Positions 44,852 through 52,597 of a DNA stretch of 64,000 nt are shown here, piece by piece (position 1 is the stretch's first letter; every line of letters begins with the position of its first letter). Below the pieces are notes generated by a model that saw nothing but the letters and a program-made list of their open reading frames with translations, was not told the origin of the DNA and searched no databases. Made by a program: the position numbers and the translations under genes. This DNA is from an uncultured Pseudomonadales bacterium (GTDB lineage Bacteria > Pseudomonadota > Gammaproteobacteria > Pseudomonadales > Azotimanducaceae). Location: NCBI GenBank assembly GCA_951813515.1, contig OX638346.1, positions 2,597,617-2,661,616 of the forward strand, in the 5' to 3' direction.

Positions 44852-46294
44852 TCATGGCCGAACGTTCCTTGCGGGCGTCAATGGTCCGAACCCGGTTCCG
44901 AGACGATGGTCCGCGAACCGCAGGGCGCGGCACATTTCCGGGGCCGCCGGCGTGCCCGGCTGATTCCGATCCGCATCCAGGCTGAATGACAGGTAGCCGC
45001 CGATCGGGTTGTGTCCGACCACCAGTGTCGCGTTCGGCGCCTCGTTCTCGCGCGCCTCGCGATACTCCGCGCCGTCGTGCACCAGGTCGAAGGTGCCCGC
45101 ATCGAACGTCGTGCGCGTAGTGACCGAACCTCCGCCGACACGATGCCGGTCGGCACTGTCCAATACGGCGCGCTCGAGGAGGGCCGGGCGAAAGGCCAGG
45201 CGTTCGCCTTCGGCGACAGCCCAGCACAACGGCCCGAACGGGAAGTCGACCAGTCCGGCCAAGAGGGTCGATAACCCGGCGCCGGTTCGGGGATTCAACT
45301 CCGTCGGCACGAATCCGTCGCGGGAGAGCACGCCGTCCATCGTGAACGCTCCGCGATAGTCGACCCGTTCGCGCAGCGCGTGGCCCACGCGTCGTGTCGT
45401 GCTGCGCATGGCATCGCGATCCTCGGGTCCCGGGTCGAACCAGTTCGAACATCCTGCGTAAAGGAGCCGGTCGCCCTCCGGTGGCCGCAGCACGACCATT
45501 TCGACCGGCCGGAACACGGCCACGGCATCTTCGAACACGACTCCATGCATGCTGACCGGGATACCTTCCAGGAACGGCATGACGCGAACGCGATCAGCGA
45601 TTTCACGCAACGAGTCCGCTGCGGCGTTGCCGTCCTCGCCGGGTCGCACCCAACGCAGGCCGATGGCGCCGCCATGAAGTCCTGACTTCACGTCGGCGAC
45701 CCATACCGTGCCCAAACCTTGATCGAGGGCGGCTGCTGCTGTGACGAGTTCGCGATGTTCGGCCGCCACGATCCGCGATGGCGCTCTTTGCACGCCGGCG
45801 GCGTCCCAGAACGCGTCGATGGTCGTCTTGTCCTCAAGCGCTATCCAGGCCGGCTTGCGGCCGGCGTAGGTTTCTCGGCCGGCTACTATCGGAACATCGC
45901 CGGGCGCACACAACACCCGTGCCGAACCGTCGGGGTCCCAACGGTCGATCATCGCGCTGATATTTTGCGGCAATGCCCTGAGCGTAGCCTCCTCCTGCAG
46001 GAGTTGATCGACGAGGTCCCGGGGCCGGATGTCGAACAGATGCAGGTGTGCGTCTTCCGGGCCGGGGAGTTCCCCCGTCCCTTCGCCGAAAGCGAGCAGG
46101 AATGGCCGGGCCGCGCCGAGAGCCGCCAGCGCGCGCGCCCTCCTGCCGAGACTCGCCGCCAGCCCGCCCGCGAGAACGAACTTCCGCCCCTCGAACAGGG
46201 GGCGCAGAAGCGCGTCATAGTATTCGCGCGCCTCCTCATGCACGGGGACACTTCCCTGTGCTGGTGGTTCGAGCATTTCCTTGTGCTGGTTCAT
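44852..46294 (-). CDS. ATP-grasp superfamily protein of unknown substrate, in the F420 operon
   Basis: The 480-residue product looks like a carboxylate-amine ligase of the ATP-grasp fold. The ATP-binding lysine could lie in ADVKSGLHGGAIGL; the metal/ATP motif is VPTELNPRTGAGLSTLL, with the Glu-x-Asn pair that holds magnesium. The N-terminal 130 residues form a separate pre-ATP-grasp domain. Such enzymes join an acid to an amine or thiol. The place inside an F420 operon suggests modification of F420 (for example its tail) or a pathway using F420, but no known F420 gene matches. Strand and 16-base spacing show co-transcription with the thioesterase. Confidence 0.82.
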   Translation of the reverse strand: MNQHKEMLEPPAQGSVPVHEEAREYYDALLRPLFEGRKFVLAGGLAASLGRRARALAALGAARPFLLAFGEGTGELPGPEDAHLHLFDIRPRDLVDQLLQEEATLRALPQNISAMIDRWDPDGSARVLCAPGDVPIVAGRETYAGRKPAWIALEDKTTIDAFWDAAGVQRAPSRIVAAEHRELVTAAAALDQGLGTVWVADVKSGLHGGAIGLRWVRPGEDGNAAADSLREIADRVRVMPFLEGIPVSMHGVVFEDAVAVFRPVEMVVLRPPEGDRLLYAGCSNWFDPGPEDRDAMRSTTRRVGHALRERVDYRGAFTMDGVLSRDGFVPTELNPRTGAGLSTLLAGLVDFPFGPLCWAVAEGERLAFRPALLERAVLDSADRHRVGGGSVTTRTTFDAGTFDLVHDGAEYREARENEAPNATLVVGHNPIGGYLSFSLDADRNQPGTPAAPEMCRALRFADHRLGTGFGPLTPARNVRP

Positions 46295-46310
46295 GGTCGC
46301 GAAGCGTGGA

Positions 46311-47129
46311 TCAGGATGTTCCCAGCAATTCCCGCGCGGCCGCGGCGATGTGGGCGGGCATCGGCGAGGGCCGGCGCCTGACCTTGTCGAGGTGGACGCC
46401 CGCCTGCGTCAGGCCGGCCAACTCCGTCCCTTCGTGCGCATCCAGGAGCCGATGCTCGATGCGCAGCGACGTGCGTCCAACGTGGCTCAGGGCGGACTGC
46501 ACCTTGAGCGGTGTGCCCGGCGCCGCGCGCGCTGCGAATCGGGCGTCGAAGCTGAACGTGGCGAAGCCGACATTGTTTTCGCGTACGTAGCTGGCCGTGA
46601 TCCCTATCGCGCTCCGCAGGTGCTCGCCGGCGGCGGAGAACCTCAGTATGTATGCGTGGGAACTCGCCCTGCCCGCGAGCCCGCAATCTTCGGTGGTGAG
46701 CATGTCGACCCCGGTGTCGAGCCAGCGAACCGTCGCGGGCGGCGGCGTCGGCGATGCGAGCGGCGGGTTGTCCCAACCCGCTTCGGCCAGCCCCCCGGCA
46801 TCCGGAATTGGCGCGGACATGAACTGGTCGAAGTGCGTGCAGACCGTGCCCGTCTCGGCGTCGATCAGGCGGTGCGCCAGGCGGTCCGTGTCGAGCCGGG
46901 CGGTTTCGATCCGGTAGATGTCACCCTTCCGCAGTTCCCGATCGAACCGGGTGAGACATCGGACCATGGTCGGCGCGGCAGGGTCGGCGGGGTCGAGGCC
47001 GGCCCCGCGCAGGACGACATCGGTGGCGCGGTCGAGCTTTTGGTAGTAGTACGCCACCGTGAAATGGTCGACGATATCGCACTCCCATGGCGGGACGGCG
47101 CCCATGAACGTGATGCGTGGTTCGGTCAT
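46311..47129 (-). CDS. Double-hotdog acyl-CoA thioesterase-like protein
   Basis: The 272-residue protein has two hotdog units. The first starts GAVPPWECDIVDHFTVAYYYQKLDRA (about residues 10-35), the usual acyl-ACP/4-hydroxybenzoyl thioesterase-type strand and helix. The second starts near SSHAYILRFSAAGEHLRSAIG. This gives a FatA-like two-domain arrangement. The substrate is unknown; with the neighbouring ATP-grasp gene it may act on an activated acid. Start ATG 47129. Confidence 0.8.
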   Translation of the reverse strand: MTEPRITFMGAVPPWECDIVDHFTVAYYYQKLDRATDVVLRGAGLDPADPAAPTMVRCLTRFDRELRKGDIYRIETARLDTDRLAHRLIDAETGTVCTHFDQFMSAPIPDAGGLAEAGWDNPPLASPTPPPATVRWLDTGVDMLTTEDCGLAGRASSHAYILRFSAAGEHLRSAIGITASYVRENNVGFATFSFDARFAARAAPGTPLKVQSALSHVGRTSLRIEHRLLDAHEGTELAGLTQAGVHLDKVRRRPSPMPAHIAAAARELLGTS

Positions 47130-47168
47130 GCGTTCTCCCAACGCTGTGTGCGGCTTTAAGGAACGGAG

Positions 47169-47876
47169 CTAGAGGTTGGCGATGCGTTCCATCGTGGTCG
47201 TGCCTTCCGGATAGCGCCCGGCGATGATCTCCTTCGCCAGCGCCTGGATGCGGCCCACCGGAACCGGTCGGTAGTCAAGTTGTTCCACCGACACGTTGAT
47301 ATGCGGCGAGCGGGTCGGCGGCGCGTCATGCGTATGCCCGTGGACGTTGGCCCAGCCGTCCGGAACCGTTGCCAGGGGCAGGTGCGTGAAGACGAGCGGC
47401 GCTTCGCCGTCGAGCCAGGCGACGGAGCAGATGTCGTCAAAGCCGTCGACGCGGAGCTCCCCCGAACCGGTCAGGTCGTGGTTGCCGACCACCAGGACCT
47501 TTGCTCGCCCCGCGCCTCCGCGTATGCGTTGCCAGGTGTCTTCGCAGAGCGCCGTGCGCATGGCGATATCGCCCACGAAGATCAGGGTGTCGTCCTCGCC
47601 CACCGAGGCTTCCCAGTTGGCGTAGAGATGCGCGTTCATCGCGTCGGCGTCCTCGAACGGGCGATTCGTGTAGCGGATGATGTTCTCGTGGCCGAGGTGC
47701 AGGTCCGACCACACCCACGTCGCGTCGGCCGGCGCCGCGAGGCTGCGGGCGGGAAGGTCGCTGCATGCGCGCAGCATTGCCCGGAACATCCGTCGCGTCT
47801 GCCGCGATCCCCTGCCGGTGCTGTCCGCCTCCAGTTGCGTCTCGTACAACCGCTTGAACGACTTGGGGTCAGGCAT
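47169..47876 (-). CDS. Calcineurin-like metallophosphoesterase
   Basis: The 235-residue product has the full set of dimetal phosphoesterase motifs: DLHLGH, GDIAM, VVGNHDLTG, FTHLPL and HGHTH. It should be an active phosphatase or phosphodiesterase in the cytoplasm (no signal peptide). ATG 47876 is chosen, overlapping the LLM gene by eight bases. A role on a phospho-intermediate of F420 or its tail is possible but unproven. Confidence 0.88.
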   Translation of the reverse strand: MPDPKSFKRLYETQLEADSTGRGSRQTRRMFRAMLRACSDLPARSLAAPADATWVWSDLHLGHENIIRYTNRPFEDADAMNAHLYANWEASVGEDDTLIFVGDIAMRTALCEDTWQRIRGGAGRAKVLVVGNHDLTGSGELRVDGFDDICSVAWLDGEAPLVFTHLPLATVPDGWANVHGHTHDAPPTRSPHINVSVEQLDYRPVPVGRIQALAKEIIAGRYPEGTTTMERIANL

Positions 47877-48810
47877 GGCCTTGCCGACCATTCATGGCCG
47901 CGACCTCGGGCAGCACCTTGTCGATCAGGGCGCGCGTCTGGGACAGCATGTCGTCGGTCCCGCTGGCAATGGGCCGCAGAACGAACTTGTGCACGCCGGC
48001 CGCATGAAAGCGCCGGAGCAGGGCCATGATTTCGTCGGCGCCACCGACGGCGGTGTAGCCCCTGGGGTCGCGGCCGAGGCGCTCTCGGAGGACCTGGGCG
48101 TTGCGTTGGACAATCGGTTCAGACCGGGTTCCGAATCGAAATCCGAAACCCGCGCCGTAGTGATCTTCGTCGATCACGCGGCCGAGTTCCGTACCGCGCG
48201 CCTTGATCGCGGCAATCACGGGGGCCACTTCGTGGGCAGCATCAATGCCGGCCTGCCAGCCGGTGCCCCAGCGGGCGGTGCGTTCGATCGCCTGCGGCGC
48301 GGAGCCGCCGATCCAGAGGGGAAGCGGTTGCTGCACCGGCCTGGGGCTGATGCTGGCGGCCTCGAGTTGATGGAACTCGCCGTCGAAATCCACCGCTTCC
48401 TCGGTCCAGAGCCGGGTAAGGATCTCGAGCCCTTCGTTCGCCCTCTTGCCGCGCCGGCGCGTGGGTTTCCCGGTGGCCGCGTAGTCGCGGGAACGGGCGC
48501 TGCCGATGCCGAAGGCGGGCAGCAGCCGACCTTCGGACAGCACGTCGATCGTCGCGCACTGCTTGGCCGTGATCACCGGGTCGCGCAGCCCGAGGCTCGC
48601 CACGTTCATGCCGAACTTGACGTGGCGGGTGGCGCCGGCGAGGGCGGCCATGACGGACATGCACTCGAGGGCCGGTTGCGTGCTGATGATGCGGTCGGAC
48701 TGCCAGATGGAATCGACACCACCCGCATCGCAGAGGTCGACCCACTTCCAGAACCCGCGGGCGTCGTCGAAGGTGAAGTTCGCTATGCCGATGCCGGCAC
48801 CGATTGACAT
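47869..48810 (-). CDS. LLM-class (luciferase-like) oxidoreductase, probably F420-dependent
   Basis: The 313-residue TIM-barrel protein begins IGAGIGIANFTFDDARGFWKW and has VKFGMNVASLGLRDPVITAK, GRLLPAFGIGSARSRDYAATG and LWIGGSAPQAIERTARWGTGW, all typical of the luciferase-like monooxygenase family. That family contains both FMN and F420 users; its position as first gene of an F420 operon favours F420. Substrate unknown. It uses ATG 48810 and leads a run of nine genes on the minus strand. Confidence 0.88.
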   Translation of the reverse strand: MSIGAGIGIANFTFDDARGFWKWVDLCDAGGVDSIWQSDRIISTQPALECMSVMAALAGATRHVKFGMNVASLGLRDPVITAKQCATIDVLSEGRLLPAFGIGSARSRDYAATGKPTRRRGKRANEGLEILTRLWTEEAVDFDGEFHQLEAASISPRPVQQPLPLWIGGSAPQAIERTARWGTGWQAGIDAAHEVAPVIAAIKARGTELGRVIDEDHYGAGFGFRFGTRSEPIVQRNAQVLRERLGRDPRGYTAVGGADEIMALLRRFHAAGVHKFVLRPIASGTDDMLSQTRALIDKVLPEVAAMNGRQGHA

Positions 48811-48962
48811 GATGTCTCCTTGTTGCGTTCCGTCGGGCTGCGTCGATGGCGCACTGTCCAGTGTGCCGCAATTCGCCGGGTGCCGCATTCAGCCCGGGGG
48901 TTCGCTATTGTTCTCGCCGAACCAACCGGCGGGCGCAAACTGCAAGTTGCCCTGCCGCAGGT

Positions 48963-49388
48963 TCATGCAACGGGATTGCGCCAGGTCAGGCCCGAGAAGC
49001 GCGCGAAATCGCTGTCGTTGGAATGCAGTTCCGCCTGGTGTTCGATGGCGAGAGCGGCAAGGTGGGCATCCGTAACCAGGTTGGGACCAATGGGCTTGGC
49101 CAGAAGACCAGCCAGGATGTCCATGTGCGTCGGCCCCGGCAAGACGATGCGCACGTTCGGCCGTACGAGCCATGACTTGCAGTGTTCGGCCGCTTCCGAA
49201 GCCGACATTGGCTTCGCAAGCACGCGTCTGTTCGACATGAGACGGACGAAACCCAGCACGACCACCCACGCCATGCCCACCGGTTCGGATTCGGTGAGGG
49301 ACCGTTCCCACCACGCCTTTGCAGCGTCGTGGTGAGGCGCGTCCTCGTTGTAGGCGTAGACGACGAGGTTGATATCGGGAAGGATCAC
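48963..49388 (-). CDS. PIN-domain toxin VapC-like
   Basis: The 141-residue product begins MILPDINLVVYAYNED, with the first catalytic Asp, followed by a conserved Glu region, and ends with TDAHLAALAIEHQAELHSNDSDFARF, which has the remaining acidic residues of the metal site. VapC toxins cut tRNA or rRNA. It overlaps the antitoxin by four bases. Confidence 0.9.
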   Translation of the reverse strand: MILPDINLVVYAYNEDAPHHDAAKAWWERSLTESEPVGMAWVVVLGFVRLMSNRRVLAKPMSASEAAEHCKSWLVRPNVRIVLPGPTHMDILAGLLAKPIGPNLVTDAHLAALAIEHQAELHSNDSDFARFSGLTWRNPVA

Positions 49389-49657
49389 ACCGTCCGGTCG
49401 TGGCGCTGTCCCGCGAAGTCATCAACTTCGAGCTCATCGACGAGTTGATTGAGCTTCAGTGGGTCGATACCCGGCAGGAAACCCCGGCGGGCCGCCGCAA
49501 CCTGGAACGGTTCGTGGTTTGAGACGGGCTTCTCGCCGGCAGTGAGACCGTTGTGCAACACCTCGTTGACTACCGCCTTGAAGGTCTTGCCGCTGGTCCG
49601 CGAGAGCGACTTCAGGGCCGCTGCGATGTGATCATCAATGGTGAGTGTCGTGCGCAT
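49385..49657 (-). CDS. Ribbon-helix-helix antitoxin VapB-like
   Basis: The 90-residue product starts MRTTLTIDDHIAAALKSLS, an RHH DNA-binding segment, then SGKTFKAVVNEVLHNGL and an acidic tail (LNQLVDELEVDDFAG) that should block the PIN active site. The pair is translationally coupled. A good promoter places transcription start at or next to its ATG, without a ribosome site. Confidence 0.88.
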   Translation of the reverse strand: MRTTLTIDDHIAAALKSLSRTSGKTFKAVVNEVLHNGLTAGEKPVSNHEPFQVAAARRGFLPGIDPLKLNQLVDELEVDDFAGQRHDRTV

Positions 49658-49663
49658 GCAGGC

Positions 49664-49692
49664 ATCATAGTGCGTAGTATATTGAGCATCAA
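49664..49692 (-). promoter_or_regulatory. Sigma-70 type promoter of the VapBC-like pair
   Basis: Read on the minus strand: TTGATG, a 17-base spacer, then TATGAT. The expected transcript start, about seven bases further, falls at the antitoxin ATG (49657), which has no Shine-Dalgarno sequence. A leaderless message is therefore likely. Confidence 0.6.
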
Positions 49693-49804
49693 GATGTCTA
49701 GCGTTTCCTGTCGTTCGCGGGGGCTGTTTCGGATGGCGGCGCGGTTGGCAGAAGGCGAACCGGGCGCACGGTGCGGCGAAACGCGGGCCCGCCCCCGGGG
49801 CGTT

Positions 49805-50887
49805 TCAGGATCGCGAGAACCAGCGCCGGGCCTTGCCCAGGGCCCGTTCCGCGACACCGCTTTTGAGGAAGCTCTCGGTGACGGTTTCGCGATCGGCCGA
49901 GAAGTTCCGCCACAGGGCCTCGGCATACGGCTGGCTCGACGCTGCCAGGGTCGGATACAGCCCCTCTTCGTCGATCCTTGTCAACACGGTCCGGTAGTGG
50001 TCCAGCACCACCCCGTCGAGCAGGGTGCCGGCGACGCGGACGCTGGTCAGGGCGCCGCTGCCGAGCTTGGCGAACTTGTCGAGGGAACCGAGCGTCAGCG
50101 CCCCGGAGATCGCGAGCGGACTCGTGTTCTCGCGCCGCGCGATCGACCGCATGCGCTCCCAGAGCTGATTGATTTCGTCCTCGGAGAGCATCTGGCCGGG
50201 GTCGACGCCGGCGAGCTTCTCCCTCGTCTGCCGAACGGTCTCCCGGAGTCCCTCGACGGATAGCGGCGGCGTGTCGAACGCCGAGGCGGTTTCTTCGCTG
50301 GCGCTGGCGGCGGCATCTAGCAGGTCGTCCACCTGGTGGATCGCCGCGGCATCCTTGATTACGCCTTGGGCCTGGAGTTCCTCCGCCAGCTCGCGAAGGT
50401 ATGCCTTGGATCCATACGCGATGTCGCTGACGATGGCGAGAAGCAGCATGGGCGAGATGTGGATCGTCGCGAGACTTGCCAGTTCGATGAAATTGCCGAC
50501 GGTCTTGCGCGCGACGTAGTTCTCCACCCGGCCGTCCCCCGGTCGGTCCGGGCGCGCGACGCCGCCAACGTCCTCGGCCAGGAAGTCGAGCATCTGTCCG
50601 ACGAAAATCTGGTAGGTGCGTGCATTGCGAAACGCTCCGGGGATGAGCGCGGCGGCCGACTCCCGCAGCGCGCCGCCGACGACGCCGGCGGTGCCGCGAA
50701 GCGCCCGCTCGGGTAGCGACAGGCCGTATACGAGGTGGTCGCGAATGCTTGAACTGCTCGGCGGATCGGACTCGCCGGACGGCACGACGCTGCGGGTGTC
50801 GGGAGACGGGTCCCGCCTGGACGCGCTCGCGGCGCCTGTTGGCTGCCCGGGGTGCGAGCCCTCCTCGTCGGGAGCGTCAGCGTCCAT
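49805..50887 (-). CDS. Hypothetical protein downstream of a CFA-synthase-like gene
   Basis: The 360-residue product has a Pro/Ser-rich, probably disordered first 50 residues, then a helical body. One hydrophobic stretch (SLATIHISPMLLLAIVSDIAYG, about residues 139-160) could be a buried helix or a membrane segment. No signal peptide and no family recognised. Its start overlaps the end of the methyltransferase gene by 11 bases, so the two are co-expressed and it may act on membrane lipids as well; that is inference. Confidence 0.72.
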   Translation of the reverse strand: MDADAPDEEGSHPGQPTGAASASRRDPSPDTRSVVPSGESDPPSSSSIRDHLVYGLSLPERALRGTAGVVGGALRESAAALIPGAFRNARTYQIFVGQMLDFLAEDVGGVARPDRPGDGRVENYVARKTVGNFIELASLATIHISPMLLLAIVSDIAYGSKAYLRELAEELQAQGVIKDAAAIHQVDDLLDAAASASEETASAFDTPPLSVEGLRETVRQTREKLAGVDPGQMLSEDEINQLWERMRSIARRENTSPLAISGALTLGSLDKFAKLGSGALTSVRVAGTLLDGVVLDHYRTVLTRIDEEGLYPTLAASSQPYAEALWRNFSADRETVTESFLKSGVAERALGKARRWFSRS

Positions 50888-52088
50888 CCGCGACGGTCCC
50901 GTCGGATGCTTGTCCGTTGTAGAGATAGTCGCGCGTCAGCGGCACGACATCGTTGCGATGCGCGAGTTGGAACTGAAATACGACCTGCCTGCCGATCTCG
51001 AACGCGGTCGTGCAGACGGTGAGATAGAACTCCCACATGCGGCAGAACCGCTCGCCGTGGCTACGCTGAAACGTCTCGCGGGAAGCCTGGAAACGCCGGT
51101 TCCATTCCCGCAGGGTGGACGCGTAGTGGCGGCGCCACACTTCGGAGTCGCTTAAGACCAGGTCGCACCCCTCGATGGCGCGCACCACTTCGGATGCCGA
51201 GGGAATGTACCCTCCGGGAAAAATATGCCGAGCGATCCACGGGTTGGTGGGCACGGGAGGCGCCGTGTGACCTATAGTGTGAATGAGCGCCACGCCGTCG
51301 GGCGCGAGGAGGCTTCCGACCTGGTTGAAGAACCGATCGAAATTGCGCCGACCGACGTGTTCGAACATGCCCACGGACACCACGCCGTCGTACTCGCCGC
51401 GATGTTGACGATAGTCCTCGAGCCTGAACTCCACCTGCTCGGACAGGCCCCGCCGCTGTGCCTCGGCGCTGGCGGCGCGGGCCTGCTCGGTGGACAGCGT
51501 CAGGCCCGTGACATGCACGTCGGCGCGTTCCGCCAGGTGCATGGCGAGGCTGCCCCAGCCGCTGCCGATGTCCAGCACCCGGGCGCCGGGCTGGAGGCGC
51601 AGCTTGCTGCGGATGTGCTCGCTCTTCGCAACCTGGGCCGCTTCCAGCGTCATGCCGTCTTCGCGGAAGTAGGCGCAGGAATAGTGCATGTTGCGGTCAA
51701 GGAACGCGCGGAATAGGGCCTCGTCCAGGTTGTAGTGATGACTGACGTTGGAGAGGCTCGCCCGCACCGTGTTCCATGAGCTGAAGAGCGTGGTGACCGG
51801 TCCCAGCAGGGTGGACACGCGCCGCCCCGAGACGGCGGCTTCGACGTTGGTCCGCAGGATCGTGAGCAGGTCGACGAGTTCGCCCTCCTCGACATCCCAC
51901 TCCTCGTTCATGTAGGTCTCGCCGAGGTTCGCGTCCGGGTTCATGAGGATCTTGAGCATCGTTCGCGGCCTGCGGATTTTCCAGGTTACGCGAGGGCTGC
52001 CGTCACCGAAGGTCCGACGCGTGCCGTCCGGCGTGACGAGCGTCAGCGTCCCACGGCGTACATGCTCTTGCAGAAGCTTGGTAAACAT
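50877..52088 (-). CDS. Cyclopropane-fatty-acyl-phospholipid synthase family methyltransferase
   Basis: The 403-residue protein has a lipid-binding N-terminal part and a SAM-methyltransferase domain with motif I VLDIGSGWGSLAMHLA, then TGLTLSTEQ, SVGMFEHVG and HTIGHTAPP, all found in CFA synthases. The catalytic Cys/His/Tyr region SHHYNLDEALFRAFLDRNMHYSCAYF (about residues 115-140) is intact. It modifies cis double bonds of membrane phospholipids. ATG 52088 fits the family; longer frames run into repeat DNA. Confidence 0.92.
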   Translation of the reverse strand: MFTKLLQEHVRRGTLTLVTPDGTRRTFGDGSPRVTWKIRRPRTMLKILMNPDANLGETYMNEEWDVEEGELVDLLTILRTNVEAAVSGRRVSTLLGPVTTLFSSWNTVRASLSNVSHHYNLDEALFRAFLDRNMHYSCAYFREDGMTLEAAQVAKSEHIRSKLRLQPGARVLDIGSGWGSLAMHLAERADVHVTGLTLSTEQARAASAEAQRRGLSEQVEFRLEDYRQHRGEYDGVVSVGMFEHVGRRNFDRFFNQVGSLLAPDGVALIHTIGHTAPPVPTNPWIARHIFPGGYIPSASEVVRAIEGCDLVLSDSEVWRRHYASTLREWNRRFQASRETFQRSHGERFCRMWEFYLTVCTTAFEIGRQVVFQFQLAHRNDVVPLTRDYLYNGQASDGTVADGR

Positions 52089-52174
52089 GGCGAAAAAGGT
52101 TATGGCAGACGATCCTGCCTGGCAAATCCAATGATCCGGCCGCATGCCTGGTGCAGCCGTGGATATCACCCGCT

Positions 52175-52382
52175 TGCGAGTGCCCCACAGCCGGTGCCTT
52201 CGGCTCCGGTTTTCTCCCTGCGAGGGGTACCCCCTCGCGCACCCCGGCTGAGGGCTGTTTTCTTGCGAGGGGTACCCCCTCGCGCACCCCGGCTGAGGGC
52301 TCCGGCCCGGCCCCGCTCGTCGCCCATGGATCAACCGCCCCGGGTCGCTGGCGCTCCCCGGAGACGTTTGTTCCATGGGAGT
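52175..52382. repeat. Composite hairpin repeat element
   Basis: The element has a left part (starting TGCCCCACAGCCGGTGCCTT at 52180), then two inverted copies of the 45-base ampD-type unit (arms GCGAGGGG and CCCCTCGC, loop TAC), then a right part (GGCCCGGCCCCGCTCGTCG onward to about 52382). Left and right parts recur at 58.5 kb without the 45-base units, which implies that those units entered a pre-existing element. It fills the gap upstream of the methyltransferase gene. Confidence 0.85.
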
Positions 52383-52384
52383 GA

Positions 52385-52489
52385 CTAGAGGAGGTTGGCG
52401 GGAAGCACGCTCCGGTAGGCGGGAATGCCGTGGCGCTCGCGGATGGTCTCTATGGAACTGTTCCACTCCAGTTCCCACTCGATGTCCAT
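52385..52489 (-). CDS. Short reading frame, possible gene remnant
   Basis: From ATG 52489 the minus strand encodes 34 residues (MDIEWELEWNSSIETIRERH then GIPAYRSVLPANLL). The frame stays open upstream for about 38 further codons without a start, so this may be the tail of a broken gene. No family recognised. Confidence 0.25.
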   Translation of the reverse strand: MDIEWELEWNSSIETIRERHGIPAYRSVLPANLL

Positions 52490-52597
52490 GAAACTCGAGG
52501 CTGGATGCCGCTGATGGAGCCCCGACGTGCATGAAGGCGTAAAGTACCAGCGGAGAACCCCGAGGGCGACCGGCGCACCGAATTGAAAGCGAAAGAC

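Noticed and set aside
52583..52597. TTG start giving five more residues to the TonB receptor
   Set aside because: ATG 52598 is close by and gives a normal signal region.
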